Source: CAWCDJ01 sp963836015 (GTDB lineage: Bacteria; Acidobacteriota; Terriglobia; Bryobacterales; Bryobacteraceae). Taken from it: DNA of 64,000 bases. Each line of letters opens with the position of its first letter. Position 1 is the first letter of the stretch. The notes below the pieces were generated by a model. It made no database searches. It was not told the DNA's origin and saw nothing but the letters and a program-made list of their open reading frames with translations. The stretch lies in NCBI GenBank assembly GCA_963836015.1, contig CAWIIF010000015.1:1736001-1800000 (forward strand), in the 5' to 3' direction. Below are positions 9,901 to 18,021 of the stretch, in pieces. Position numbers and translations under genes: made by a program.

Positions 9901-10799
9901 TTCAGCGTGGAAGTCGAAGTCGCCGGCGCCGGATTGCCGGACGAAGTTTGCGCTGCTCCCACTGTGAATTTCACCGGCACCGTCACCGGCGCGCCCGTGG
10001 CGCCCGGCGCGTTCACCGTAATCGATGCCGTATACACTCCCGCCGCCAGGCCCGCCGTCTTGGCCTGGACGGAAAGGCTGCCCGTGCCGCTGCCCGAGGC
10101 CGGAGAGACCGCCAGCCACGCCTGACTGCTCGCGGCCGTCCAGTTGAGCGTACCCGACCCCGCGTTGCTGATGGCCACGGTTTGCGCCCCTGGATTCGTA
10201 CCCCCCGCGGTTGCCGTGAAGTTGAGGCTCGCCGGGCTCGCCTTCAACACCGGCGTCGACGGCGATGCCGGCGCGGGCACGACGTGGATTCCGTTCAACA
10301 AGCCCCTCTTCACGACGCCCTGAACGTCGATTCGCAGGATCCCGTTGGTCACTGCCGCGGAAAACTGCTGGTCGAAGGCCGTTCTCGGAGCCGCGTGCGC
10401 CAGAATGTCGAAATTCGTCAGAACCGGCGACCCGTTGATCGCAACGTTGAAAACCCGATCGCCCCGGTTCCAATACTGGATCTCCGCGAATTTCAGCGTG
10501 ACCGAGTAGGATCCGTTGGCCAGCGGAATGGCATAGCTGAAGTCGCTGTACAAGCCCGCTCTGCCGCTCCGGTAGAGCTGCAGGTCGGTAGTCCCGTTGA
10601 TGGCGTCGCTGCTATAGAGAAGGTCCCCGCTCGTGAAATACTGGTCGCCCAGCCAAGCCGATCCATCTGACGCGGTCATCGCGGGACCGCCGCAGTCGAT
10701 GTTGACGCTCTGCGCCGCTGCATTGGCCCCTGCTGCCGCGATTAAGGCAGAGACGGCCAGGGCCGGGAATAACTTCGTTAACGAATTAGTAAGTATCAT
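6975..10799 (-). CDS. Large secreted protein: malectin-like and BACON-like modules fused to a beta-helix
   Basis: 1274 residues when started at the ATG at 10799, which has GGAGAG about 10 bases upstream and is followed directly by a signal sequence ending ANAAAQ. A start 14 codons earlier is possible but adds charged sequence before the signal. Module order: malectin-like 1 (about 33-175), BACON-like 1 (185-282), malectin-like 2 (298-440), BACON-like 2-4 (455-752), Thr/Pro/Gly linker, then beta-helix (767-1270). Repeated module motifs are YSxxxxNGxYxVTLxFAEIQYW and TVSPASGT. The C-terminal half matches the protein at 962-2536 (WLQIGCCDQ, SDRGHGHG, ANIVIYNWDL, ENFFGAP, HTAPQFG). It probably binds and processes polysaccharide outside the cell. 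Confidence 0.83.
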   Translation of the reverse strand: MILTNSLTKLFPALAVSALIAAAGANAAAQSVNIDCGGPAMTASDGSAWLGDQYFTSGDLLYSSDAINGTTDLQLYRSGRAGLYSDFSYAIPLANGSYSVTLKFAEIQYWNRGDRVFNVAINGSPVLTNFDILAHAAPRTAFDQQFSAAVTNGILRIDVQGVVKRGLLNGIHVVPAPASPSTPVLKASPASLNFTATAGGTNPGAQTVAISNAGSGTLNWTAASSQAWLAVSPASGSGTGSLSVQAKTAGLAAGVYTASITVNAPGATGAPVTVPVKFTVGAAQTSSGNPAPATSTSTLNINCGGPAYTAADGSQWIADRYFAGGDLLYTSSLVQNTPDLPLYRSARAGLYGDFTYSIPVANGAYIATLEFAEIQYWNKGDRIFNVTINGSQVLSNFDILAQTAPLTAIALPFPVTVTNGTLEIAVQGVVRRGVLNGIRISPANGQPATQPILGVSTSSLSFSGTAGGANPPAQTASLSNIASGTLSWTAKADQSWLTVSPAAGTGPATISIQPNIAGLAGGSYSSTVTVNAAGASGSPKTITVRLTLAAPAASPALTVSPASLSFSGVTNGASPAAKTVSVANSGGGSLSWTASDNQTWLTVSPASGTNSGSILIQPTLSGLGQGTYSAVVTVISAGASGSPKTVAVSLTVAAAPTTTMTAAPSALTFSASAGSSNPASQMVTIGSTSGSSSWTCTKTKPWLTLSQTSGTGAATVSLGAQIAGMTAGTYADTVTIAGPAGTTPATVNVTLSIAGSTPPPTTGSGNSWYVSPSGSPSGNGTIGSPWDVVTAFQQPSSVKPGDTIWMRAGKYGDGTSGAVLASNLVGTAAAPIVVRAYPGERAIIDAWLQIGCCDQAPNPSKGAYTWFWGIEFASYNPDRSSGTGGPPEWAHQANHAAVDTWAPGTKLINCIIHDTSMGIEMWDEATDSDAYGNLVYNVGGYGSDRGHGHGFYLQNAAPSVKHIFDNITFNNFGNGFQIYGSGSAYVQNFDVEGNVSFNNGTLALGSNTANGTVSAGPRTDNMLFAQGNGGPKGMVLKNNYLYHTPDADDGYSELGYLWTPRANDLVATGNYFMGGIEAADVYRWDSVVFQNNVVYSKHNTETNLIYRDDQNPHNYQWNNNQYYGSGRWVVMPGCDDFPCGNSSGYDFAGWKAATGVDANSTFTAGPPTGVWTFVRPNTYEAGRANIVIYNWDLRSNVQVDLSSSGIKTGDAYQIRDGENFFGAPVVSGTYNGQPVTIPMTGLQVALPFGVVPNPQPHTAPQFGVFVLLSGSSLH

Positions 10800-11153
10800 C
10801 CAAGGCACTCTCCATGAGATAGTTCGTCTTCCCGACAACACACTCCGGCGCGGCGCGAGCGGAGTGAAGGACAGGTAGATCGTTTTTCAAAAAACGCTTG
10901 TTAAACAAATGTCCGCGAAAAACAAGAGGAAGCGTCAACTAAGTCGAGGAATTAGCTCCCCTGAATCGGGTCACTGGAGCTGGAATGGCCGTGTAAGTAG
11001 TGATCGACCCGAAGTAGGAAAACTAACATAGTGGTTACACAGGTGACAATACAGACTTTGGATAGGAAAATCGTGCTTCGGCTGGATGGTGCTGGTTCTA
11101 AAGACCGGTTTGGGCCGGATTCGAATCGCTGTGGGGTGAAACGGTCCGCAAAC
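10800..11153. other. Intergenic region upstream of the large surface protein
   Basis: This gap holds the 5' flank of the minus-strand surface-protein gene. It is clearly AT-richer than its surroundings. Two short dyads are visible: CGTTTTT and AAAAACG around a 2-base loop at 10881-10896, and TTGTT/AACAA at 10898-10908. They could be regulator sites. No convincing -35/-10 pair or terminator was found, and no gene is supported here. Confidence 0.35.
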
Positions 11154-11984
11154 TTAGCTGGAGGTCAGACGCCGCAGTAACTCGAGGCCCGACCGGATAT
11201 CCTCAATCCTCTGCGCCTGGTCTTCGATCTCCCGTTCCACATTGAGCGTTCCGGGGAACCCCGCCTTGGCGAGGGCGCCGACGAATCGATCCATTCCCAC
11301 GGCCCCCCGGCCGAGCGGACGCTCCGTTCCGAGGGCTCCAGCGACTCCCGCCGGGGGCCAGTCGCCGTCTTTGCAATGCACGGAGAGCACGTGGGGGAAG
11401 AGGGTCTCCAGGGCCTCAATCGGATCGCCGGTGCCGTACAGAATCAGGTTCGCAGGGTCGAAGTTGATCCCTATGTTCGGCCGGTCCACGTCCCGCAGGA
11501 ACTCGAGCAGGATGGGGGCCGGCTCCTGCCCGGTTTCGAGAGCGAAGGTCTGGCCGTTGCGCGCCGCCCGGTCGCAGACCCGGCGTACGACCTCCCGTAC
11601 CGCGACATAGTCCGGGTTCGACGGGTCCTCCGGCACGAATCCGATGTGGCACGCGATACCGCGTACACCCAGCCGCGCCGCGAAATCGCTCACTTCGAGA
11701 GTCCGCTGCTCCCGTTCGGCGCGGGTTCCGGGCGGGATGAATCCAACTGTCCGCTGAACCGTGGGAATGTCCGCGTAGTTCTCGCCGCGGTACGTGGCGA
11801 ACAGCGTGATCACGGCGAAATCACCCAGATCCCGCTTCCATGCATCGGCGGCGGCGGCGCTCAACTCCATGTCTCCCGGTATGGCCATCTGTCCGCAGCG
11901 CACTCCCAATCCGCGGATCTCGTCCATCCTGTCGCGCCCCGCCCAGAACATCACACCCGGTTCCATCGGCTTCAGATCGTGCAT
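11154..11984 (-). CDS. Sugar phosphate isomerase/epimerase (xylose isomerase-like TIM barrel)
   Basis: 276 residues from the ATG at 11984 (MHDLKPMEPGVMFW), which has GGAGAG six to twelve bases upstream and overlaps the end of the oxidoreductase gene by 13 bp; an earlier in-frame ATG would add 38 residues lying inside that gene. Typical AP-endonuclease-2 family features are the substrate/metal segments GIACHIGF, FALETGQEP, NIGINFDPANL, LSVHCKDGDW and TLNVEREIED, whose Glu, Asp and His residues are those expected to bind a divalent metal. Family members isomerise or epimerise sugars or inositol derivatives. With a Gfo/Idh oxidoreductase upstream and DUF1080 divergent from it, conversion of a keto-sugar is likely. 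Confidence 0.82.
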   Translation of the reverse strand: MHDLKPMEPGVMFWAGRDRMDEIRGLGVRCGQMAIPGDMELSAAAADAWKRDLGDFAVITLFATYRGENYADIPTVQRTVGFIPPGTRAEREQRTLEVSDFAARLGVRGIACHIGFVPEDPSNPDYVAVREVVRRVCDRAARNGQTFALETGQEPAPILLEFLRDVDRPNIGINFDPANLILYGTGDPIEALETLFPHVLSVHCKDGDWPPAGVAGALGTERPLGRGAVGMDRFVGALAKAGFPGTLNVEREIEDQAQRIEDIRSGLELLRRLTSS

Positions 11985-12979
11985 GGCAGTCTCTCTCCGT
12001 TCCGTTCCCGTGCTTCGAGCAGCAGTCGCATGAGCTTGACCGTCGCCGCCGATTCCTTCGGCGGGCAAATCTCCGGAGCGCGCCCGGCCGCGCAACAATC
12101 CACGAAGTACTCGATCTCAGCCCGATAGCCGTCGCCGCCGGGGCTGGGGAGCGGCTCGCCCGCGAGGGTCATCGGCCGGCCAGCCGAGCTGAAGTCGATT
12201 GTGCCGGCGTCCATCGTGACGGCAAACTCCATCGAGAACGGCAGGCCCTTGCCCATCCAGCCGCCCGTTACCAGAACGGCGGGGCCGCCCGCGTAGAATA
12301 GCCAGGCGTGGATGCAGTCGAGCCCGGCCGAGGCGTCCGAATAGCCCGTGGCCGACACGGCTTCCGGCAGTCCGAACAGATGGATGCAGGTGTCTACGTC
12401 GTGGATCAGGAGGTCGAATACACCTCCGCCGCTTTTCGCGGGCTGGTTCAGCCAGCCACCCCAGTTCGGGGCGGCGCAGCGCCGGCGGAATTCCGCGAAC
12501 CGCACCCGGCCGAGACGCCCGCCTCGAATGGATTCCCGCAGGGCGACGTATTCCGGGAAAAAGCGCAGCACGTGGGCCGTCATCAGAATGCGCCCGGACT
12601 GCGCCGCTTCCGCGAGGATCCGGTCGGCCGCCGCGCCGTCGAGCGCTAGCGGCTTCTCCACCAGGACGTGCTTCCCGGCCCGCAGGGCTGCCAGGGCCAC
12701 CGGCTCATGGAAATCCGTCGGCAGGCAGATGTCTACCGCGTCGATCGCACGGTCCGCCAGCAGTGCATCCACGTCGCGGTAGCGGCCTATGCCCGAAAAA
12801 TCCACTCGCTCGCCCGGCCCGCCGATGTTGCCCTGCACACCCGTCAGATCGCCCGAGAGTTGCTTCTCATCATTGCTGAATACGGCCGTCAGCTTGGCGC
12901 CCGGCACGTCCCGCAGTGCCTTCAGATGGGTGCTGCCCATGAACCCCAGGCCCAGCACCGCCATTCTCACCGGTATCAT
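11972..12979 (-). CDS. Gfo/Idh/MocA family NAD(P)-dependent oxidoreductase
   Basis: 335 residues. The Rossmann motif VLGLGFMGSTHLKAL is at the N-terminus, and IDAVDICLPTDFHEP is followed by the family signature HVLVEKPLA, whose Lys is the usual catalytic residue. The C-terminal alpha/beta domain carries VFDLLIHDVDTCIHLFG, where the DxxxH pattern contributes to substrate binding. It oxidises or reduces a sugar or cyclitol hydroxyl. It is the first gene of a two-gene minus-strand operon with the TIM-barrel isomerase (13 bp overlap). It is divergent from the DUF1080 gene with only 38 bp between start codons. Confidence 0.88.
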   Translation of the reverse strand: MIPVRMAVLGLGFMGSTHLKALRDVPGAKLTAVFSNDEKQLSGDLTGVQGNIGGPGERVDFSGIGRYRDVDALLADRAIDAVDICLPTDFHEPVALAALRAGKHVLVEKPLALDGAAADRILAEAAQSGRILMTAHVLRFFPEYVALRESIRGGRLGRVRFAEFRRRCAAPNWGGWLNQPAKSGGGVFDLLIHDVDTCIHLFGLPEAVSATGYSDASAGLDCIHAWLFYAGGPAVLVTGGWMGKGLPFSMEFAVTMDAGTIDFSSAGRPMTLAGEPLPSPGGDGYRAEIEYFVDCCAAGRAPEICPPKESAATVKLMRLLLEARERNGERLPCTI

Positions 12980-13017
12980 CTGCTACAGTTTAGCGCCGGC
13001 CGTGACAAAATAGGCGC

Positions 13018-13797
13018 ATGCGCACCCTTTCCCGCACAATTCTTTTGGCCCTGGTCTCCGTCGCCGCGGCCGGCGCTGCCGACACCGGCTGGCAAGTGCT
13101 TTTCGACGGCAAGACGTTCGCTCATTGGGAGGACCCGGCCAGGAAATCGCCCCCCGGAACCTCATTCACGATCGAGGACGGCTGTCTCAAAGCCGTAGCG
13201 CGTCCGCCCCTCACCGAAGACCTCTTCAGCCAGGACACGTACGGCGATTTCGAGCTGGAGTTCGATTGGAAGATCTCGCCCGGCGGGAACACCGGCATCA
13301 AGTACCGCATCCAGGACCGCGTCTACCTCCTCGATCAGCATCTGCCCCGCTTTGAGGACGAGGTGAATGCCGCGCTCAAGAATCGCCGGACCGATCGTCC
13401 GTCCAAGGGCCAGGAATACGTGATCGGCTTCGAGTATCAGTTGATTGACGACCAGCGGAATCCCGATGCCCTACGCGGGGGCGCGCTGCACCAGGCAGGG
13501 GCGCTTTACGACATGTTCTCTCCCTTGAAGGACGCCACCAGGCCGGTGGGCGATTTCAACCATTCGCGGCTCGTCGTGAAGGGCGACCACGTTGAGCATT
13601 GGTTGAACGGCGTGAAGGTGATCGATGCCAGCCTCAAGGCTCCGGAGATTGCGCGCGCCTGCGCCAAGCGCTGGGGCGCCGATTCGCCCGTTTACAACCT
13701 CCTCGTGAACCAGCCTCGGAAGGCGTGCCAGATCTCGCTTCAGAATCACGATTCCGACGCGTGGTTCAAGAACATCCGCATCCGCCGTCTGGACTAA
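13018..13797 (+). CDS. DUF1080 / 3-keto-disaccharide hydrolase family, secreted
   Basis: 259 residues with a signal peptide (about 1-20, ending AAAGAADTG). The family's concanavalin-like beta-sandwich follows: WQVLFDGKTFAHWEDP at the start, DFELEFDWKISPGGNTGIKYR in the middle, and HWLNGVKVIDAS with a C-terminal WFKNIRIRRL. Proteins of this family act on glycosides oxidised at C3 (3-keto-sugars) or on glucans and usually work in the periplasm. The stop codon overlaps the convergent membrane-protein gene by three to four bases, so no terminator fits between them. Confidence 0.83.
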   Translation: MRTLSRTILLALVSVAAAGAADTGWQVLFDGKTFAHWEDPARKSPPGTSFTIEDGCLKAVARPPLTEDLFSQDTYGDFELEFDWKISPGGNTGIKYRIQDRVYLLDQHLPRFEDEVNAALKNRRTDRPSKGQEYVIGFEYQLIDDQRNPDALRGGALHQAGALYDMFSPLKDATRPVGDFNHSRLVVKGDHVEHWLNGVKVIDASLKAPEIARACAKRWGADSPVYNLLVNQPRKACQISLQNHDSDAWFKNIRIRRLD

Positions 13798-15449
13798 GTT
13801 GCGGCAACCCGCCGCAGCTTGGGCAGAATCGTGAGGACCGCCCCGTAAACCAGCAGCGAAAGAAATAGCGCCGCCTTACGATCCTGGTGCAGGTCGTCCA
13901 TCACCAGCCGCCAGGCCCCCAGAGCCATTGTCGGGTAGATCAGCCGCGTCCATTCCGCCGCTTTCCAGCGCGTTCCGGCCCACGCCAGCCCCAGCGCCGC
14001 CACCGACAGAACCGCTGTCCGCAGGGTGGCGCAATAGGCATGACTCGCGTCGGCGCCGAAGATCCCGTGATACGCCGCGGCCAGCATACCCGCGGCGATC
14101 CCAGCCCCGAGCCACGCCAGCACTGCTGCCATGGCTGTGCGGAAGAGTTGCGACTCTGCCCGCACCGCAAGCAGCCAGGCCATCAGGGCGGCCAGGGCCC
14201 CCAACGAAATCGCCAGGGGCTCGGCGCCCGGCCAGTCCGCGGAGCCGAGCACGAACGCGGCCGCCTGCCGGAAGGCGCCCGAAAACGTCAGCGCCAGCAC
14301 CAGGTAGATGCCGCCGTGCATTTGCAGGGTCAGGCTTTGAAATGCTCCGCCCGCCCAGATGCAGGCGAGTGCCACCGCAGTCCATGCCGCTGCCGCCGCA
14401 TCTCCTGAAAGCAAAATCCGGCTGCCCGCCAGCGCCAGCAGGATGCCGAATGTCGAGTACGTGTAGAAGTTCCGGTCGCGCCCGGTCCGTTCCAGCACCG
14501 CGAACGAGACTACGTAGCAGGCTGCCCCGCAGACCACCGCCACCACGGCCATGGCCGGCGAAAGCTGCAGCCCGCCGCTCACGCTGATCAGGAAGGCCGC
14601 CGCGCATTGCGCCGTCTCGAAGACCGTGAAAGTGCAGTGCCGCAGCAGCGTCCGCACGATGACGCTGGCCAGGTATATGGCCAGCAGAGCCACCTGTGCG
14701 GCCAGCAGCCACGAGTGCGGGATGGGCGCGTAGGTGTCCGGCACCCCGCGCGCATTCGTCACCAGCCAGGTTGCCAGCAAAACCGACAGGTCGGCCGCCG
14801 CGGCCGCCAGCCAGCGTTCGCTCAGCCAGTGGTCCAGGCAGGCCGAAGACTCCACCGCGGCGGCGATCGCGAGCAGCACAAACGTGAAAGGCAGAACGTC
14901 GTGCGAGGCCACCAGCAGCGCGCACGAGGTTCCCACTCCGGCAAGCGTGGCGATGGTCGCGACGATCAGCAGGTTCTTCCGCCACGATACCGCCAGGCCG
15001 AAGATCGTGAAGAACAGCAGCAGCCCGCCGGCGGTCCAGTTGGAGATGGCGTGGAAACGGAGCGTCGCCTCCCACAGCAGCGGCGCCAGGACCAGCACCG
15101 CCGTGAGGCTGTGCAGCGCGGCCTGAATTCGCCGCTCGGCGGGAGTGCGCGCAGCCCAAACCAGCCAGGCGATGGCGTAGGAAATCCCCAGGGCTACGCC
15201 CATGCGGCCGGGGAGCGAGCCGGATTCCGTCACGGCACGCAGGAGATATGCGGCCGCCAAGCCGAGCAGCGCCCGGCCGAATGCCGGCAGGAGTTCGGTT
15301 GGGTCGGCCGGCCTCTCGCCGGCCGCGGCCGCAACCGGTCCAGCCTGCTCTTCCGCTGCCGCCATTGCGTTGATCCCCAGCCGCTCTTCAATCGCCGCGA
15401 CGCGCTGCGCAAGGGCCGCTAACTCATGTTCGAGCTCCGGTGGCTGCAT
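13794..15449 (-). CDS. Polytopic membrane protein, DUF2339-like
   Basis: 551 residues from the ATG at 15449, preceded by GGGAGG at a good distance and lying 26 bp inside the NrfD gene; a start 17 codons earlier is in NrfD coding sequence. The N-terminus is a short coiled coil (ELEHELAALAQRVAAIEERL) with a hydrophilic linker, and then roughly a dozen and a half hydrophobic segments fill the rest. The layout (coiled coil plus many membrane spans) resembles DUF2339 proteins of unknown function. It is the last gene of the redox operon, but nothing in it suggests a cofactor site, so its link to electron transfer is positional only. Confidence 0.65.
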   Translation of the reverse strand: MQPPELEHELAALAQRVAAIEERLGINAMAAAEEQAGPVAAAAGERPADPTELLPAFGRALLGLAAAYLLRAVTESGSLPGRMGVALGISYAIAWLVWAARTPAERRIQAALHSLTAVLVLAPLLWEATLRFHAISNWTAGGLLLFFTIFGLAVSWRKNLLIVATIATLAGVGTSCALLVASHDVLPFTFVLLAIAAAVESSACLDHWLSERWLAAAAADLSVLLATWLVTNARGVPDTYAPIPHSWLLAAQVALLAIYLASVIVRTLLRHCTFTVFETAQCAAAFLISVSGGLQLSPAMAVVAVVCGAACYVVSFAVLERTGRDRNFYTYSTFGILLALAGSRILLSGDAAAAAWTAVALACIWAGGAFQSLTLQMHGGIYLVLALTFSGAFRQAAAFVLGSADWPGAEPLAISLGALAALMAWLLAVRAESQLFRTAMAAVLAWLGAGIAAGMLAAAYHGIFGADASHAYCATLRTAVLSVAALGLAWAGTRWKAAEWTRLIYPTMALGAWRLVMDDLHQDRKAALFLSLLVYGAVLTILPKLRRVAAT

Positions 15450-16614
15450 CGTAACCTCCCTGCTCCTGCCAGGGGGGCAGGAGCTTGACCAGCACCACAA
15501 AGATCACGAAGGGCAGCAGCATCAGCGCAATCGCCGGCAGCAGTCCTTCCCGCGTGACGAATCCGACCTTGTAACTCGTGTACCCAAGGAAGCTCTTCGA
15601 GAATAGCTGGCCGCCGATCACGACGTTCCAGCGCATCGCAAAGATGCCGATCAGGGCAAGCCCGCTCGCCGTAAGATACATGGCCCGCCGTCTGATCTCG
15701 GAGAACTTCCATACCTGCGTAGCCGCCAAAAGGGCCAGGGGCACCAGGGTACCAAGCACGATCTGGAGGATAACCTGCGACCCCCAAAGGCGCGTGTGCA
15801 CCATAAAATCGAGACTGCGGAAGGATTCGTCCGCCTCATAAGTGCGGTGGATGAGGTCCAGCATTTCGAGCGTAAAATCGATGACAAATGTGTAAAACAG
15901 GTACTTGGCGATCGTGTCGAGGCAGCGCATGTCCACCGGCTGCCTCTTCAGCTTCATGGAGAGGGCGTACAGCACCAGGACGGCAGCGATGCCGGAAACC
16001 ATGGCCGAAAATAAAAACACAATCGGCATCAGGGGCGACGACCACCAGGGATTCGCCTTGATGGAGCCGAAGATGAACCCAACATAACCGTGCAGCAAGA
16101 AGGCGGAAGGGATACCGATCACAGTCACGACGTATCCAACCTTGTCGTCTATTCGGCGCGCCGCCGGGCTGATGTTATCGGACCCCAGTGTTAGGGCCTT
16201 GTAGATCAGGCGCACAGCTCCCTTAGTTTCTTTCGATAGCCGCACGATGTCGGCGCGATACTCCAGCCAGATCTCGACCAGCAGTACCACCGTGAGATAC
16301 CACAGATATACAAAGCCGAACATCGCCATGGCCGACGACCGGTGCGGCGTCAGGTACATCTCGACGGAGCGCTCCGGATGTCCCAGGTGCAGTTGCAGTG
16401 GCAGCGGCGCAACCAGTAGAAATGCGAGCGCCGTGAGCAGCGCCAGCCGGTATGTAGGCTTGACCGCATCCACCTTGAAGACGCGCTCGAGCGAAGCCAG
16501 AATAAAAGCCCCCGCCACCAGCCCCGTAATATATGGATACAGAACAATCAGCAGGCTCCACTGCAGCTCGACCTCGTTCGGATACATGAAACCGTCGACC
16601 CCGGGTATCATCAT
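15424..16614 (-). CDS. nrfD: NrfD/PsrC-like quinone-interacting membrane subunit
   Basis: 396 residues with about nine or ten membrane spans (for example about 20-45, 60-80, 95-115, 165-190). It fits the NrfD/PsrC family, which exchanges electrons between menaquinone and an adjacent iron-sulfur protein; members carry no cofactor themselves. The short periplasm-side segment HLGHPERSVEMYLTPHRSSAM matches the conserved LGxPxR...P.SSM region of the family. Its stop overlaps the next gene, and its start is 9 bp past the ferredoxin-like gene, so all four genes form one unit. No catalytic molybdoenzyme subunit lies beside it. Confidence 0.83.
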   Translation of the reverse strand: MMIPGVDGFMYPNEVELQWSLLIVLYPYITGLVAGAFILASLERVFKVDAVKPTYRLALLTALAFLLVAPLPLQLHLGHPERSVEMYLTPHRSSAMAMFGFVYLWYLTVVLLVEIWLEYRADIVRLSKETKGAVRLIYKALTLGSDNISPAARRIDDKVGYVVTVIGIPSAFLLHGYVGFIFGSIKANPWWSSPLMPIVFLFSAMVSGIAAVLVLYALSMKLKRQPVDMRCLDTIAKYLFYTFVIDFTLEMLDLIHRTYEADESFRSLDFMVHTRLWGSQVILQIVLGTLVPLALLAATQVWKFSEIRRRAMYLTASGLALIGIFAMRWNVVIGGQLFSKSFLGYTSYKVGFVTREGLLPAIALMLLPFVIFVVLVKLLPPWQEQGGYDAATGART

Positions 16615-16623
16615 CTTGCTCCT

Positions 16624-17364
16624 CTAACGCACCGATCCGTCCAGGTCCTTGTAATAGACCTTGGCCTGAGTGGCCATATATGGCTTCAGGACCTCCACTT
16701 TGTTGTTCCGTAGAAACTCGTGGACCGGGTCCTTCGGGTTCTTGAAGTCCACCAGTTGCCGCGCCCCCGTCGGGCAGTTCTCGCAACAGGCGGTCGTCAG
16801 GCCCTGCGTGATCCGGTGATAGCACAGCGTGCACTTGTCCACCGTCTCCTTCTCCGGATGCAGGTAACGGCAGCCGTAGGGGCACGCCTGCACGCAGTAG
16901 CGGCACCCCAGACAGTACGTTTCATCCACCAGGACTACGCCGTCCGGGCTGACGAACGTCGCGCCCACCGGGCAGACCTGCACGCACGGGGAATCCGCGC
17001 AGTGGTTGCACAGCTTCGGCACGAAGAAGCTCTTCACGTCCGCCCGTGTGTTCGCGGGGAAGCCGTTGATCGCACCGTCCGGAGAATCGACCTGTGGCTG
17101 CTTGCCCTCTTCCACCTGGTAGCGTTCCACCCACGTCCGGAAGTAGCCCTGGGGCACTCCGTTCTCCTTGGAGCAGGCGCGCACGCAGTTTCCGCACCCG
17201 ATGCACTTGTCGATGTCGATGATCATCCCCCACCAGTGGTCGGCCATTCTGTAGGCGTCGCTGGGGGCTTCGGCGCCCATGATCTGCTCCAGGGTCGCGC
17301 CCACCGACGCCAGAACCAGAAGCTTGCCGCCAATTTCGAACAGGTCACGCCGTGTCAAATCCAT
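16624..17364 (-). CDS. Four-cluster [4Fe-4S] electron transfer subunit (NrfC/DsrO/HybA-like)
   Basis: 246 residues. The N-terminus carries a twin-arginine signal pattern (LTRRDLFEIGGKLL), so it is probably exported folded to the periplasmic side. Four cysteine groups coordinate four cubanes: CIGCGNCVRAC near residue 55, CNHCADSPCVQVCP, CLGCRYCVQACPYGC, and CTLCYHR with the later CCENCP. This is the standard arrangement of the B subunit in complexes of the DMSO-reductase/Nrf/Psr type. It would pass electrons between the NrfD subunit and the tetraheme cytochrome encoded just upstream (14 bp gap). Confidence 0.88.
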   Translation of the reverse strand: MDLTRRDLFEIGGKLLVLASVGATLEQIMGAEAPSDAYRMADHWWGMIIDIDKCIGCGNCVRACSKENGVPQGYFRTWVERYQVEEGKQPQVDSPDGAINGFPANTRADVKSFFVPKLCNHCADSPCVQVCPVGATFVSPDGVVLVDETYCLGCRYCVQACPYGCRYLHPEKETVDKCTLCYHRITQGLTTACCENCPTGARQLVDFKNPKDPVHEFLRNNKVEVLKPYMATQAKVYYKDLDGSVR

Positions 17365-17377
17365 GGTCGATGTCTCC

Positions 17378-17836
17378 TCAGAGGTGCGGGTTGTGGGGCT
17401 GGTGGCAGTCCTTGCAGGACATCCCGCCGGAGTGTTCGGCCGTCACCACCTGGGGGAATGTCCGCGGCTTGGCGGCATCTTTTTCATGGCAGCGGCGGCA
17501 CAGGTTCGCCACGTCGGGAAGCTTGGGAACGTTGCCCGCCGGGTCGTTCGCATGGGGCGCCAGAGGACCATGGCACGCCTCGCAGGCAACGTGTGCGTGT
17601 TTTCCCCCTGCGCGGGCTTTGCCCTCGTCCTCGTGGCAAACCACGCAGGTCTCTTGCCCCGCGTAGGAGACGGGCCGCTGCCGGATCAACTCCAGGGCGC
17701 CCGGGCGGTAGTGGCCGTACTTGCCGAAGTCCTTTGGAATGATAGCGCCGCGAACGACGAAGAAGACCCCGATTCCAGCCAGGAGCACCAGCGTGGGCCG
17801 GATCAGGTGTCCCGAGTCGCGGAATGTGTTGCGCAA
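17378..17836 (-). CDS. Membrane-anchored tetraheme cytochrome c
   Basis: About 152 residues if started at the TTG at 17836, which follows a GGGGG run; the longer frame to 17890 adds 18 residues that look noncoding, so the start is uncertain. One N-terminal membrane anchor (HLIRPTLVLLAGIGVFFVV) is followed by four CxxCH heme sites: CVVCH, CEACH, CRRCH and CKDCH. Further histidines (for example KHAHVAC and TAEHSGG) can be distal ligands. The size and heme spacing fit small cytochrome c3/c7-like quinol-linked proteins. It is first in a four-gene operon with the iron-sulfur and NrfD subunits, and it probably exchanges electrons with periplasmic partners. Confidence 0.8.
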   Translation of the reverse strand: MRNTFRDSGHLIRPTLVLLAGIGVFFVVRGAIIPKDFGKYGHYRPGALELIRQRPVSYAGQETCVVCHEDEGKARAGGKHAHVACEACHGPLAPHANDPAGNVPKLPDVANLCRRCHEKDAAKPRTFPQVVTAEHSGGMSCKDCHQPHNPHL

Positions 17837-18021
17837 TGTACCCCCTCTTCCGATGCAGATTCGACGGAACGTTTGCAATTTAATAACCAAAAGGTCTTAT
17901 GCTCTGAAATTCAACAGTCCCGCCATGATCGCCGAATTTTGCTACATTCCTGGGTCGTGTCAGATGGGCGAATTCACGCACGCTCGTGCGCAGTTCCCCC
18001 GCTGCTACAATCGTGGTTTAC

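Noticed and set aside
10881..10908. A/T-rich dyads as a rho-independent terminator
   Set aside because: The stems are A/T only and the loop is two bases or less. They lie upstream of a gene, so they suit a regulatory site better than a terminator.
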